This document shows positions 56,477 through 64,000 of a stretch of DNA of 64,000 nucleotides, one piece after another. The DNA is from Flavobacterium lotistagni. GTDB taxonomy: Bacteria > Bacteroidota > Bacteroidia > Flavobacteriales > Flavobacteriaceae. A program made the position numbers and the translations under genes. The notes under the pieces were generated by a model that worked only from the letters and a program-made list of their open reading frames with translations, was not told where the DNA came from and made no database searches. The stretch spans positions 1-64,000 of the forward strand of contig NZ_JAAJBU010000011.1 in NCBI RefSeq assembly GCF_011392125.1, in the 5' to 3' direction. Within the stretch, counting starts at the first letter, position 1; each line of letters opens with the position of its first letter.

Positions 56477-57340
56477 TTATTTAAACAGAAATTTAAACCA
56501 TTGCCCGAAGTTTTTCTTCCAAAGGTAAAACTTGGTAATCTTTAAATTTTCAGAAGTAGCCACATAGTGTTTGATTTCTTCTATTTTTTTGGTTGGGAAA
56601 TAACTCAGCTTTTTCCAGCGCTCGGGTTCGATATAATAGAAATCAGTCATCGATTGGTAGTTGTTTTCATTGACCGAAATCCATTTGTTTAAGAAATCTT
56701 TATTGACATCGATATTGTGCGACCAATTCTCAAGTTTGAAACGCAGTTCCGATTCTGATCTCGCGACCGATTCATGCAACACCATGCTGTCGAGGTAAAT
56801 CACACGTTCATTAGTACGACGCGCGATTTTGTAGTTTGGATAATTGGTAGCAAAAACTGATTTCTGTGGTTTGTCGATGTAGAGAATGCCGTTTTCGGTG
56901 TATTTATAAATGATGAGCCAAAACGCAAAGATTTGGATTTTGTGTTTTTCGGGCTCATCCAGATAAGAATCGTACTTTCTCAAATCGGTGATAAACTTCT
57001 CAAAGTCGATGAAATACTCGTCAGAATCAACCTGAATTAACCAATTGCCGATGCCCATTTTGTGCGAAAGCATTGTTCGCTCGCGCGTGTCGTTTTCAAT
57101 CGTGGTGAGTTCGGGTATGTAAAAATCGTCTTCGTAAATTTCGATTTTATGGTCAACATCGAATGCCTTTAACCAATCGTAAAATGCCGGATCAATTGTA
57201 AAATTCTGGCCTTTCCAAGTTCTGAGTTCTTTGTCGCGAGCCAAAAAAATTCGGTCGGCAGCTTGATATACCGGCGGCAAAGAGTATTTCAAAAGCTCGT
57301 AATCATACGATAATAAGAAACCAACGTGTATTTTTTTCAT
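56477..57340 (-). CDS. GT2-like glycosyltransferase family protein
   Basis: A 287-residue cytosolic protein. VGFLLSYDYELLKYSLPPVYQAADRIFLARDKELRTWKG at the start and WLIQVDSDEYFIDFEKF (nucleotide-sugar DxD-type site, about residues 100-116) suggest a GT-A fold. The later MVLHESVARSESELRFKLENWSHNIDVNKD is reminiscent of GT2-like branching enzymes, but I cannot name the family with certainty. It is 19 bp downstream of the capsule-type gene and probably co-transcribed with it. Confidence 0.75.
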   Translation of the reverse strand: MKKIHVGFLLSYDYELLKYSLPPVYQAADRIFLARDKELRTWKGQNFTIDPAFYDWLKAFDVDHKIEIYEDDFYIPELTTIENDTRERTMLSHKMGIGNWLIQVDSDEYFIDFEKFITDLRKYDSYLDEPEKHKIQIFAFWLIIYKYTENGILYIDKPQKSVFATNYPNYKIARRTNERVIYLDSMVLHESVARSESELRFKLENWSHNIDVNKDFLNKWISVNENNYQSMTDFYYIEPERWKKLSYFPTKKIEEIKHYVATSENLKITKFYLWKKNFGQWFKFLFK

Positions 57341-57359
57341 TTTGTGATGAATTATAGAT

Positions 57360-58835
57360 TTAAGAAAACCACTTTGCCATACGTTTTAGCCTGCGTAGGA
57401 AAAAATTGGCTTTGATTGTTTGGCCTTTGTATTTGCCTTTGCTGATTCCGCTGGCTTGATAATATTGGTAATCAATGCCAAAATTCTCAAACCAATAACC
57501 AAATTTTATTGGGTTTTCAGGGTTTACAGAAGGAAATTCAAAAGCATCATCAGTCAGTACGCGCATCAGTTCATCATGACTTTTCGGAATCACGGCACAC
57601 TGTAAACTTTCATAGGCAGCTCGGCCTAAAAGCACAACTTTTTTCCCTGCAAACGCCGCTTCAACACCAACTGTTGAAGTAAAAACGATGATAATGTCGC
57701 TTTTCTGTACAAGTTCATAACTGTCTACGCTGTCTTGAGGCGCTATAACTTCAATGTTGGAAGCTTTGATTTTTTCATCGATGAAGCGGTTTTGCGTATT
57801 ATTGAGCCCTTTTAAATTCGGATGCACACGCAAATACAACTTAATATTCGGATAAGCTTTCAAACTTTCACAGATTTGCAAGATTCCATCGTTATCATTG
57901 GTGTAAAACTTCGGTCCGAAACCTGATAAACCTTCGTATTCGTCTAGAGAAGAATTGAAAATGGTGATGATTTTCTTGTCTTGGTTGGCTTTGAAACTTT
58001 CCGGCAACTGTCCGTAGTTTTGATTTTTAGTAAACGAATACCAAGCGTCTTCGATGCGTTTAACCCTTTTGGCAAAAAACTTCGCACCGATTTGCTCTCG
58101 ATCGGCACCTGCATTTTGCCACAAAGTTTGAATCTCTTCAGCAATAGCTTCAAAAGAATGTGGAATCGAATTGAAACGGAACAAGAAATTTTTCATTTTT
58201 CCGCCGCGTTCATGTGTGGCATAAGTGATTTTCCGATGCTCGCAAACCCTTAATAAAGGACGGTTTTCAATAAATCTGCCGTTGAAGATAATCACTAAAT
58301 CGGGTTTGATTTTCTCGATAACCAACTGAAAAACTTCATACAAATAGGCACCGGTAAGCAAACCTCTACGAATGAAATCTTGGTATTTAAACAAATCTGG
58401 TTCATGATCGCGGGTATAAGAAACTAGTGAAGACATCGTGGCCATGCCGTTGTCGTAAGTTTTGTATTGGTGTGCTTTAAGTTCGTCTTTGGATTTAAAA
58501 TTAAGCTGTGGTGAATATCCTTGTTGCTTAAAATCAGTCAAAGAAAGGAAATCATTGTACTGAAGCTTGTACAAATTCCGATGATTTTCAACAGTAGTCT
58601 GAAGCAGTTTTAAACCATTCTCTACTCGCGAATGACATACTTTGCAGTGCATCAGTCGGTGTTCTGGGTTGTGAAAACAAGCTTGAAAGTCGCCCTTGCA
58701 AATTATCCAGTAAATCGTATTGCCTTGTTGCAGCAAGCGCTCCATTATCTCTAACTCCGTTTCCAAATGTGGTGTAGGATGATTCGAAGTTTGCAGCAGT
58801 ATGGTTTGATTCTTAATCGTATCTAAATGCGTCAT
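57360..58835 (-). CDS. Capsule/surface polysaccharide transferase-like protein
   Basis: A 491-residue cytosolic protein. A GT-B-like N-terminal half holds four Cys (IICKGDFQACFHNPEHRLMHCKVCHSR, residues about 44-70) that could bind metal. The C-terminal half (LYLRVHPNLKG, DSVDSYELVQKSDIIIVFTSTVGVEAAFAGKKVVLLG) matches capsule synthesis (KpsS-like) and CDP-glycerol-transferase-like folds. Such proteins move phospho-sugars or initiate capsule chains. With the downstream GT2-like gene it forms a two-gene operon. The exact product is not inferable. Confidence 0.72.
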   Translation of the reverse strand: MTHLDTIKNQTILLQTSNHPTPHLETELEIMERLLQQGNTIYWIICKGDFQACFHNPEHRLMHCKVCHSRVENGLKLLQTTVENHRNLYKLQYNDFLSLTDFKQQGYSPQLNFKSKDELKAHQYKTYDNGMATMSSLVSYTRDHEPDLFKYQDFIRRGLLTGAYLYEVFQLVIEKIKPDLVIIFNGRFIENRPLLRVCEHRKITYATHERGGKMKNFLFRFNSIPHSFEAIAEEIQTLWQNAGADREQIGAKFFAKRVKRIEDAWYSFTKNQNYGQLPESFKANQDKKIITIFNSSLDEYEGLSGFGPKFYTNDNDGILQICESLKAYPNIKLYLRVHPNLKGLNNTQNRFIDEKIKASNIEVIAPQDSVDSYELVQKSDIIIVFTSTVGVEAAFAGKKVVLLGRAAYESLQCAVIPKSHDELMRVLTDDAFEFPSVNPENPIKFGYWFENFGIDYQYYQASGISKGKYKGQTIKANFFLRRLKRMAKWFS

Positions 58836-58954
58836 CAACTAAAAAGTGGTTTAAAGATTTCCTTGAAATTTGGCAACTTTTGTCTGTAAATGAAACAGCT
58901 AAATGCACTGTATCGATAAGACTTTTTCGCTAATATTCTGATAGAAATCGGAAA

Positions 58955-58962
58955 CAAATATA
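58955..58962 (-). promoter_or_regulatory. -7 promoter box of the capsule-type gene
   Basis: TATATTTG on the minus strand; no TTG at standard spacing. It lies about 120 nt ahead of the ATG, which would give a long leader. Confidence 0.35.
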
Positions 58963-59019
58963 CTTAAAACATAATTCTTTTGAGTGGCTAATTTTGAAGC
59001 TTTTTTGGTTCCAAATGAA

Positions 59020-59027
59020 TATCTTTG
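59020..59027 (+). promoter_or_regulatory. -7 promoter box of the YrdC-type gene
   Basis: TATCTTTG, 15 nt before the ATG at 59043. The TTG start candidate at 59025 overlaps the box, supporting the later ATG. A TTG lies 23 nt upstream, slightly far. Confidence 0.45.
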
Positions 59028-59042
59028 CAGCAAAAATTAACT

Positions 59043-59609
59043 ATGGATCTTAACGCTGAAGTGCACCAAGCCTTCGAAGTAATCAAAAACGGCGGCATTA
59101 TCCTTTACCCGACCGATACTGTTTGGGGCATTGGCTGCGATGCAACTAACGCGGATGCCGTGGCCAAAATATACAAACTCAAGCAACGTGAAGAAACCAA
59201 AAGCATGATTTGTTTGATGAATGGCGAGCGGATGATGTACAACGTTTTCAAAGAAATTCCTGAAGTTGCATGGCAAATCATCGATCTGTCGGAAAAACCT
59301 ACCACTTTAATTCTAGACAATCCCAGAAATGTGGCAGCTAACATTATTGCGTCAGACCAAACTCTTGGAGTTCGCTTGGTGAAAGAACCATTCTGCTACA
59401 AACTCATGGAGCGTATGAAAAAACCATTAGTATCGACTTCCGCCAATATCTCCGGAGAACCGACACCAAACTCGTTTAAAGAAATCAGTCCGGAAATTCT
59501 AAGCGGTGTTGACTATGTTGTAAATTTGCATCGTGAAAAAGTAGGCGGAAAACCATCTACGATTATCAAACTCACAAACGATTCACAAGTAACAATCATT
59601 AGAAAGTAA
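59043..59609 (+). CDS. L-threonylcarbamoyladenylate synthase (Sua5/YrdC/YciO family)
   Basis: A 188-residue enzyme making threonylcarbamoyl-AMP from threonine, bicarbonate and ATP for the t6A modification of ANN-decoding tRNAs. GGIILYPTDTVWGIGCDATNADAVAKIYKLKQRE is the nucleotide-binding signature, followed by TLILDNPRNVA, GVRLVKEPFCYKLMERMKKPLVSTSANISGEPTP and VGGKPSTIIKL. It has no C-terminal Sua5 domain. The cca gene, another tRNA enzyme, follows 48 bp downstream and is probably in the same transcript. Confidence 0.93.
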   Translation: MDLNAEVHQAFEVIKNGGIILYPTDTVWGIGCDATNADAVAKIYKLKQREETKSMICLMNGERMMYNVFKEIPEVAWQIIDLSEKPTTLILDNPRNVAANIIASDQTLGVRLVKEPFCYKLMERMKKPLVSTSANISGEPTPNSFKEISPEILSGVDYVVNLHREKVGGKPSTIIKLTNDSQVTIIRK

Positions 59610-59657
59610 ATTGCCGCAAAAGCGTACATACAATCGTCAATTTGTGGTTACAAACAA

Positions 59658-61133
59658 ATGAATTTTAAGTCAGCATTAAATAAAGAAATATTCTCGGTGG
59701 TGAGTCAAGCAGCCAGCGAATTGCATCTCGAAAGTTATGTAATTGGAGGCTATGTACGTGATTTTTTACTTAAACGTGATTTCAAAAAAGACATTGACAT
59801 TGTGGCGGTAGGCAGCGGAATAGAATTGGCGCAGAAAGTTTCAGAATTGCTCCCGAATAAACCCAAAGTTCAGGTGTTCAAAAATTACGGTACCGCAATG
59901 TTGCGCTTCAACGATACTGAAATTGAATTTGTAGGCGCGCGCAAGGAAAGCTATCAATTCGAAAGCCGAAATCCTACAGTGGAAAATGGCACATTAGAGG
60001 ACGATCAGAACCGTCGCGATTTTACAATTAATGCACTGGCATTGTCTTTAAATACAGAAACTTACGGAGACTTACTTGACCCATTCAATGGCCTGGAAGA
60101 TTTAGACAATCAAGTCATTAAAACACCTTTGGATCCAGATGTAACTTTTTCAGATGATCCGCTCAGAATGTTGCGTGCAATTCGGTTTGCGAGCCAATTG
60201 GGGTTTGAAATTGACGCGAAAGCTATAGAGTCTATTACTCGCAATCAGCAGCGCATTGAGATCATTTCCGGCGAACGAATTGTGGAAGAAATCCATAAGA
60301 TTTTGCTAACCCAGAAACCATCTTCAGGATTTTTGCTCTTGCATGAAACCGGCTTGCTTGCCCGGATATTACCCGAACTCACCAATTTGAACCAAGTAGA
60401 AGAAATTGAAGGCCAAACCCACAAAAACAACTTTTATCATACGCTGGAAGTGGTAGACAACATTGCCCAAAACACAGAAGATTTGTGGTTGCGATGGGCG
60501 GCTTTGCTGCATGATATCGGAAAAGCACCAACCAAACGTTTCAACAAAAAACAAGGTTGGACTTTTCACGGACACGAATTTTTGGGTGGAAAAATGGTCA
60601 AAAAAATATTTGAACGTTTGCACATGCCTTTGAATCATAAAATGAAGTTTGTTCAGAAAATGGTGATGATGAGTTCGCGCCCGATAGTGCTTTCACAAGA
60701 CTTGGTGACCGATTCTGCGGTGCGAAGACTAGTGTTTGACGCCGGCGAAGATGTAGATGATTTGATGACTTTGTGCGCTGCCGATATTACGACCAAAAAC
60801 CCAGCAAAGTTCAGGAAATACCACAGTAATTTTGAAATTGTACGGCAGAAAATCATTGAAGTAGAACAGCGCGATCAGATTAGGAATTTTCAACCGCCAA
60901 TTACCGGCGAAGAAATCATGGCGCTTTTTAACTTAAAGCCTTCACGTGAAATAGGAATTTTGAAAGAAGCCATTAAAGAAGCAATTCTTGAAGGTGAAAT
61001 TCCTAATGAACATGTCGCGGCTTATGAGTTCATGCTTAAAAAAGCCAAAACCATTGGGTTAATTTTGCCGGAAGCAAAACTTGAAATTTTAAACGATAAA
61101 CCTACTGAAAAAGAAAACCATAGCCCCGATTGA
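59658..61133 (+). CDS. cca: CCA-adding tRNA nucleotidyltransferase with HD domain
   Basis: A 491-residue enzyme adding or repairing the CCA end of tRNA. The nucleotidyltransferase head ([27 protein letters not shown]) has the GG and DxD metal site. [13 protein letters not shown] and [22 protein letters not shown] mark class II enzymes. An HD domain follows (about 235-380, [19 protein letters not shown]), as in many Bacteroidota members, with possible phosphatase activity. A short C-terminal tail may contact tRNA. It lies downstream of the t6A enzyme. Confidence 0.94.
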   Translation: MNFKSALNKEIFSVVSQAASELHLESYVIGGYVRDFLLKRDFKKDIDIVAVGSGIELAQKVSELLPNKPKVQVFKNYGTAMLRFNDTEIEFVGARKESYQFESRNPTVENGTLEDDQNRRDFTINALALSLNTETYGDLLDPFNGLEDLDNQVIKTPLDPDVTFSDDPLRMLRAIRFASQLGFEIDAKAIESITRNQQRIEIISGERIVEEIHKILLTQKPSSGFLLLHETGLLARILPELTNLNQVEEIEGQTHKNNFYHTLEVVDNIAQNTEDLWLRWAALLHDIGKAPTKRFNKKQGWTFHGHEFLGGKMVKKIFERLHMPLNHKMKFVQKMVMMSSRPIVLSQDLVTDSAVRRLVFDAGEDVDDLMTLCAADITTKNPAKFRKYHSNFEIVRQKIIEVEQRDQIRNFQPPITGEEIMALFNLKPSREIGILKEAIKEAILEGEIPNEHVAAYEFMLKKAKTIGLILPEAKLEILNDKPTEKENHSPD

Positions 61134-61142
61134 AACAGCATC

Positions 61143-61191
61143 CTTTTGCGCGCTGTAGTTCATAATTACACTTAAGTTGTAAGCGCAAAAG
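61143..61191. other. Nested hairpin between cca and ctaA
   Basis: An outer perfect 9-bp inverted repeat, CTTTTGCGC (61143-61151) / GCGCAAAAG (61183-61191), encloses an inner TTACA-CTTAAG-T-TGTAA (61166-61182) that abuts the right outer arm. No T run follows, so it is not a plain terminator. It may be a leader or binding element for the heme A synthase gene. Confidence 0.45.
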
Positions 61192-61226
61192 ATATCGTGG
61201 AAAGCGGGATTAAGCTTCTAAAAAAC

Positions 61227-62249
61227 ATGAAAAACAAAAACAAATCGGTGATTATTTGGTTGCTCTCGGGCTGCATTTTGGTGTTTATTATGGTAGTCGT
61301 GGGCGGCATTACCCGACTTACTAATTCAGGCCTTTCAATGACTGATTGGCATTTAATTACTGATACTTTTCCACCGCTTACCGAGCAGAAATGGGAACAT
61401 GCTTTTGAGCAATACAAGCAATTTCCAGAATATCAAAAAATCAATATCCACAACAATTTTACGCTGGATGATTACAAGTTTATTTACTTCTGGGAATGGT
61501 TCCACCGATTCATCGGACGCGTAATTGGCTTGGTGTTTATTCTGCCGTTTGCGTATTTCCTGATTAAGAAAAAATTAGACAAAGCTACTTTAGGTAAATG
61601 CTATGTTTTGCTCGGAATGGGTGCTTTGCAAGGATTCTTCGGCTGGTTTATGGTGAAAAGTGGCTTGGTTGATAACCCAGATGTGAGCCATTTCAGGCTG
61701 GCTTTGCACCTGACTTTTGCGTTTCTGACCTTTGCTTACACGCTTTGGGTAGCACTAGATTTGATTTATCCGGAGAGAAAACTTCCGGTTTTAGAATTGC
61801 GTAAAATTGCTCGAATCGCCTTGATTTTACTGCTTATTCAGATTGTATACGGCGGTTTTGTAGCCGGTTTAAACGCAGGCTTGATTCACAATCATTGGCC
61901 CATGATGAGCGACGGACAGTTCATGCATGAAAGCGTAGTGCTGGAAAAAGATTCTTGGCTACTCAGATTGACCGAAGGCAAAAGCGGCGTTCAATTTGTA
62001 CATCGAACTATGGCTTATTTGGTAGTTGGCGTAATATTGTATTTGTATGCAAAAAGCAGCAAAATTGGCACCGATTCGCAACAACAAAAAGGAACTCAAA
62101 TGATGGTGTTGTTGGTGTTCGTGCAATTTGCTCTAGGCGTTATTACCTTGTTATATTCGGTGCCATTAGCATTAGGGTTATTGCATCAAATCACGGCTTT
62201 CTTTTTACTAACCGCAACCACTTACACCTTGCACAGATTGAGCAAATAA
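61227..62249 (+). CDS. ctaA: Heme A synthase (COX15/CtaA family)
   Basis: A 340-residue inner-membrane protein with about eight helices that oxidises heme O to heme A for cytochrome c oxidase. It begins MKNKNKSVIIWLLSGCILVFIMVVVGGITRLTNSGLSMTDW. Likely haem-ligand His residues are in WEWFHRFIGRVIG, VSHFRLALHLTFAF, GLIHNHWPMM, VQFVHRTMAYLVVG and LALGLLHQITAFF, and the GGITRLTNSGLSM motif is typical. The GTG at 61197 is passed over because it would put ten unconserved residues first. A partner ctaB (heme O synthase) is not in the window. Confidence 0.93.
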   Translation: MKNKNKSVIIWLLSGCILVFIMVVVGGITRLTNSGLSMTDWHLITDTFPPLTEQKWEHAFEQYKQFPEYQKINIHNNFTLDDYKFIYFWEWFHRFIGRVIGLVFILPFAYFLIKKKLDKATLGKCYVLLGMGALQGFFGWFMVKSGLVDNPDVSHFRLALHLTFAFLTFAYTLWVALDLIYPERKLPVLELRKIARIALILLLIQIVYGGFVAGLNAGLIHNHWPMMSDGQFMHESVVLEKDSWLLRLTEGKSGVQFVHRTMAYLVVGVILYLYAKSSKIGTDSQQQKGTQMMVLLVFVQFALGVITLLYSVPLALGLLHQITAFFLLTATTYTLHRLSK

Positions 62250-62298
62250 GGCAGTTTTAGACTACAAAAAAAGAAATAGAAATAATCTATGATGGTTT

Positions 62299-62352
62299 TT
62301 AAAATATTAATTTCTATATATTTAACAAAAATATAGTAAAGTAATATTTTAA
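62299..62352. terminator. AT-only hairpin between convergent genes
   Basis: TTAAAATATTA (62299-62309) is the exact reverse complement of TAATATTTTAA (62342-62352), with an inner CTATAT/ATATAG pair. It may act as a weak bidirectional terminator between ctaA and the response regulator. Confidence 0.4.
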
Positions 62353-62403
62353 ATTCTAGATTGTCTTTTCACTAAGTACTTCCTTGCCCGAAGTAACGCA
62401 CTA

Positions 62404-63159
62404 CTACCCTAGCCAAGTTTTAAATTCCGCTACTTTTTCACGGCTCACAATGACCTCATCTTCTTTGTATGTGGGCAAGATTACTTTGAGCCTAGAATTG
62501 CTGTAAAGTTGTATTTCTTTGATGCCTTTCATAGGCACGATAAACTTGCGACTCACGCGAAAAAAATCGTTCGGATCAAGTTCGGTTTCGAGTTGTTCCA
62601 AAGTAGTGTCAAGCAAATAGTTCCGGTTTTCAAAAGTGTGCAGATAAGTACCTTTGTTTTCGCTGTAGAAACATTCTACTTCTTCGATATTGACCATTTT
62701 GAGCTGTTGCCCCATTTTGATTGTGAAACGCTTTTTATAAACTCGATCGACAGGATTGACCAACATCTTGCGAATGGCTTCAAAATCAAGCGCCATATTT
62801 GAAGTTTGCTGGTTGCGGGCTTTGAATTTTTCGATGGCGGTGGCTAAATCGTCTTCGTCAATCGGTTTTAAAAGATAATCAATACTGTTGAGCTTGAATG
62901 CTCGCAAAGCATATTCGTCATAGGCTGTTGTAAAAATGACAGCACTTTGAATGGAAACCTTTTCGAATATCTCAAACGAAAGCCCATCAGAGAGCTGGAT
63001 GTCGAGAAAAATCAAATCCGGATGTGGATTTTCTTGAAACCAAGCGATGGATTCTTCTACTGAATGCAGTAAAACAGTTACACTCAGCCCGAGCTTTTCC
63101 ACCTTACGTTGCAACAATCTAGCAGCGGGTTTTTCGTCTTCAATGATAATAACTTTCAT
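62404..63159 (-). CDS. LytTR family response regulator
   Basis: A 251-residue transcription regulator. A receiver domain (about 1-120) has the phospho-acceptor Asp in HPDLIFLDIQLSDGLSFE, with VIIIEDEKPAA at the start and FTTAYDEYALRAFKLNSIDYLLKPI at the end. A LytTR DNA-binding domain (about 150-251) follows, with VECFYSENKGTYLHTFENRNYLLDTTLEQLE and FFRVSRKFIVPMKGI. It would bind two direct repeats. It is downstream of three 2TM genes and probably partners a membrane histidine kinase located right of the window. Confidence 0.93.
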   Translation of the reverse strand: MKVIIIEDEKPAARLLQRKVEKLGLSVTVLLHSVEESIAWFQENPHPDLIFLDIQLSDGLSFEIFEKVSIQSAVIFTTAYDEYALRAFKLNSIDYLLKPIDEDDLATAIEKFKARNQQTSNMALDFEAIRKMLVNPVDRVYKKRFTIKMGQQLKMVNIEEVECFYSENKGTYLHTFENRNYLLDTTLEQLETELDPNDFFRVSRKFIVPMKGIKEIQLYSNSRLKVILPTYKEDEVIVSREKVAEFKTWLG

Positions 63160-63177
63160 GCTGTGTTGGTATTGGCT

Positions 63178-63483
63178 TTATTCCCATCGGTTGTTTTTCT
63201 CGCGTTCCATGAGCTGCTTAATTTTGCGCTCTTCCCAATCTTTGCCCAGTATAAAAGTCGGTAAAAAGACTGTCAATCCGTGTGCTACCAAACCAATTCC
63301 CCAGAAAAAAAACAGTGAAAAATGTTGCAAACGAAGGCTTTCTCCGGCAGGCAATTCTTGGTAGTTTGCAACAATAATAATCGTGTTGATGACCACATAA
63401 ACAATCAAGTGCGTATAAAAACCTTTGATTTTCTTAACCCTATTTTGGGCTTCGCGGTACCGGATTTCGTCTATATTCTCCAT
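63178..63483 (-). CDS. 2TM domain-containing membrane protein, copy 3 of 3
   Basis: A 101-residue protein with two helices (VKKIKGFYTHLIVYVVINTIIIVANYQE and FSLFFFWGIGLVAHGLTVF) and a basic C terminus with the conserved LGKDWEERKIKQLMEREKNN tail. It is one of three tandem paralogues (with 63485 and the partial gene at 63790). 2TM proteins of flavobacteria are linked to LytTR two-component systems; some are parts of the kinase itself. It lies 1 bp from the next copy. Confidence 0.85.
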   Translation of the reverse strand: MENIDEIRYREAQNRVKKIKGFYTHLIVYVVINTIIIVANYQELPAGESLRLQHFSLFFFWGIGLVAHGLTVFLPTFILGKDWEERKIKQLMEREKNNRWE

Positions 63484-63484
63484 C

Positions 63485-63787
63485 TTATTCGTATTTAGGT
63501 TTGTTTTTTTCTTCGTCCATGAATTGCTTGATTTTGCGCTGTTCCCAATCTTTGCCTAAAAACGGAAACCAGTTGAAAACCTTCATCGCATGACTGGCAA
63601 CGCCTATTCCCCAGCCTAGCATGGTCCAGAGGAACCAAAGATATTCGGGACTGTACTTGAGGTTAATGAATATCAAGAAACCCATCACAAGAATATAAAT
63701 CGCAAAATGTGTGTAAAATCCTTTGATTTCGTTGACTTGCTTTTTGGCTCTTTGGTATTTTTCGTAATCGGTGTTGAATTTTTCCAT
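63485..63787 (-). CDS. 2TM domain-containing membrane protein, copy 2 of 3
   Basis: A 100-residue two-helix protein (KQVNEIKGFYTHFAIYILVMGFLIFINLKY, then TMLGWGIGVASHAMKVFNWFPFLGKDWEQRKIKQFMDEEKNK). ATG 63787 (MEKFNTDYEKYQRAKKQ) follows the stop of the upstream copy by 2 bp; an ATG at 63799 would overlap it. It has the same FYTH...GKDWExRKIKQ core as copy 3, so a duplication is likely. Confidence 0.82.
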   Translation of the reverse strand: MEKFNTDYEKYQRAKKQVNEIKGFYTHFAIYILVMGFLIFINLKYSPEYLWFLWTMLGWGIGVASHAMKVFNWFPFLGKDWEQRKIKQFMDEEKNKPKYE

Positions 63788-63789
63788 GA

Positions 63790-64000
63790 TTAATTCCATT
63801 TATCGTTTTGATTTTCCTCTTTCAATAACTGACGTATTTTCTTTTCTTCCCAATTTCGCGCATAACCAAAAGTACTCAGTGCATGAAACGTCACGCCCAT
63901 ACCCCAACCAGCCATTGGAAACCAGAACCATTGAAAGCCACCGCTTTGAAGGTTGATCAATATCAATATCGGTATAACGCAACAATACGAAATCAGGTTA
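63790..64000 (-). CDS. 2TM domain-containing membrane protein, copy 1 of 3, cut by window edge
   Basis: A partial gene open to the right edge, 69 codons seen, stop at 63792-63790. The minus-strand frame reads ...VIPILILINLQSGGFQWFWFPMAGWGMGVTFHALSTFGYARNWEEKKIRQLLKEENQNDKWN. This matches the second helix and the basic tail of the two paralogues (RNWEEKKIRQLLK against KDWEERKIKQLME). The N-terminal part and start codon lie outside the window. A different minus-strand frame here (63985-63800) is a shadow. Confidence 0.8.
   Translation of the reverse strand, partial: NLISYCCVIPILILINLQSGGFQWFWFPMAGWGMGVTFHALSTFGYARNWEEKKIRQLLKEENQNDKWN

Noticed and set aside
63800..63985. 61-codon minus-strand frame at the right edge
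   Set aside because: It is out of frame with the third 2TM paralogue, whose translation matches its two neighbours over the second helix and tail.

Overview
This is Bacteroidota DNA, most likely Flavobacterium or a close flavobacterial relative. The evidence is gliding-motility genes gldF/gldG, four secreted proteins with C-terminal type IX secretion (T9SS) sorting domains, flavobacterial families (DUF4294, DUF5606, 2TM, DUF349), and many promoters of the Bacteroidota form TTG-N19/20-TAnnTTTG. The window is almost entirely chromosomal housekeeping sequence. I see no phage, transposase, CRISPR array, tRNA or complete rRNA gene.

Layout. 1-202 carries two tandem minus-strand promoters and a conserved leader that probably drive an rRNA operon lying left of the window. 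402-8897 holds a T9SS adhesin-like protein, DUF4294, an M42 aminopeptidase, two small secreted proteins, purC, phoH and a SAM hydrolase. 8937-12922 holds a monooxygenase-like protein, gldFG and dnaN. 13088-19867 holds two T9SS proteins, an Lrp regulator divergent from a Cys/Met PLP lyase, and an unusual amino acid permease. 20056-27131 holds katG, a 2-Cys peroxiredoxin, a T9SS subtilase and an rRNA/tRNA methyltransferase. 27138-38489 holds a class C beta-lactamase-like hydrolase, a bifunctional (p)ppGpp enzyme, a Fur-family regulator, purA, a GH13 amylase and an OstA/LptA-like protein. 38644-39225 is a one-gene segment bounded by 34-bp inverted repeats. 39232-49952 holds a class III aminotransferase, TPR protein, aroE, DUF349 protein, mazG, DUF5606, def, ruvX and dapD. 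49967-58835 is a cell-surface glycan locus. 59043-64000 holds a threonylcarbamoyl-AMP synthase, CCA-adding enzyme, heme A synthase, and a LytTR regulator with three 2TM proteins, the last cut by the window edge.

How genes work together. The surface locus combines an LTA-synthase-like sulfatase-fold enzyme, a GT9-GT2 fusion, a Kdo-kinase-like protein, a YejM-like sulfatase-fold protein, a GT2-like protein and a capsule-type transferase. This suggests assembly and phospho-modification of LPS core or a related glycan, and the OstA-like protein could belong to LPS export. GldF and GldG form the permease part of the gliding ABC transporter. KatG and the peroxiredoxin are an adjacent peroxide-defence pair.

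Most unusual features: (1) the inverted-repeat-bounded membrane-protein segment immediately upstream of the aminotransferase start; (2) two promoters sharing a pair of GAATTCT direct repeats with 21-bp spacing at an identical distance from the -7 box, one of which drives a short apparently non-coding transcript; (3) two families of dispersed intergenic repeats, some overlapping stop codons; (4) three exact-period 89-residue repeats at the end of the OstA-like protein.
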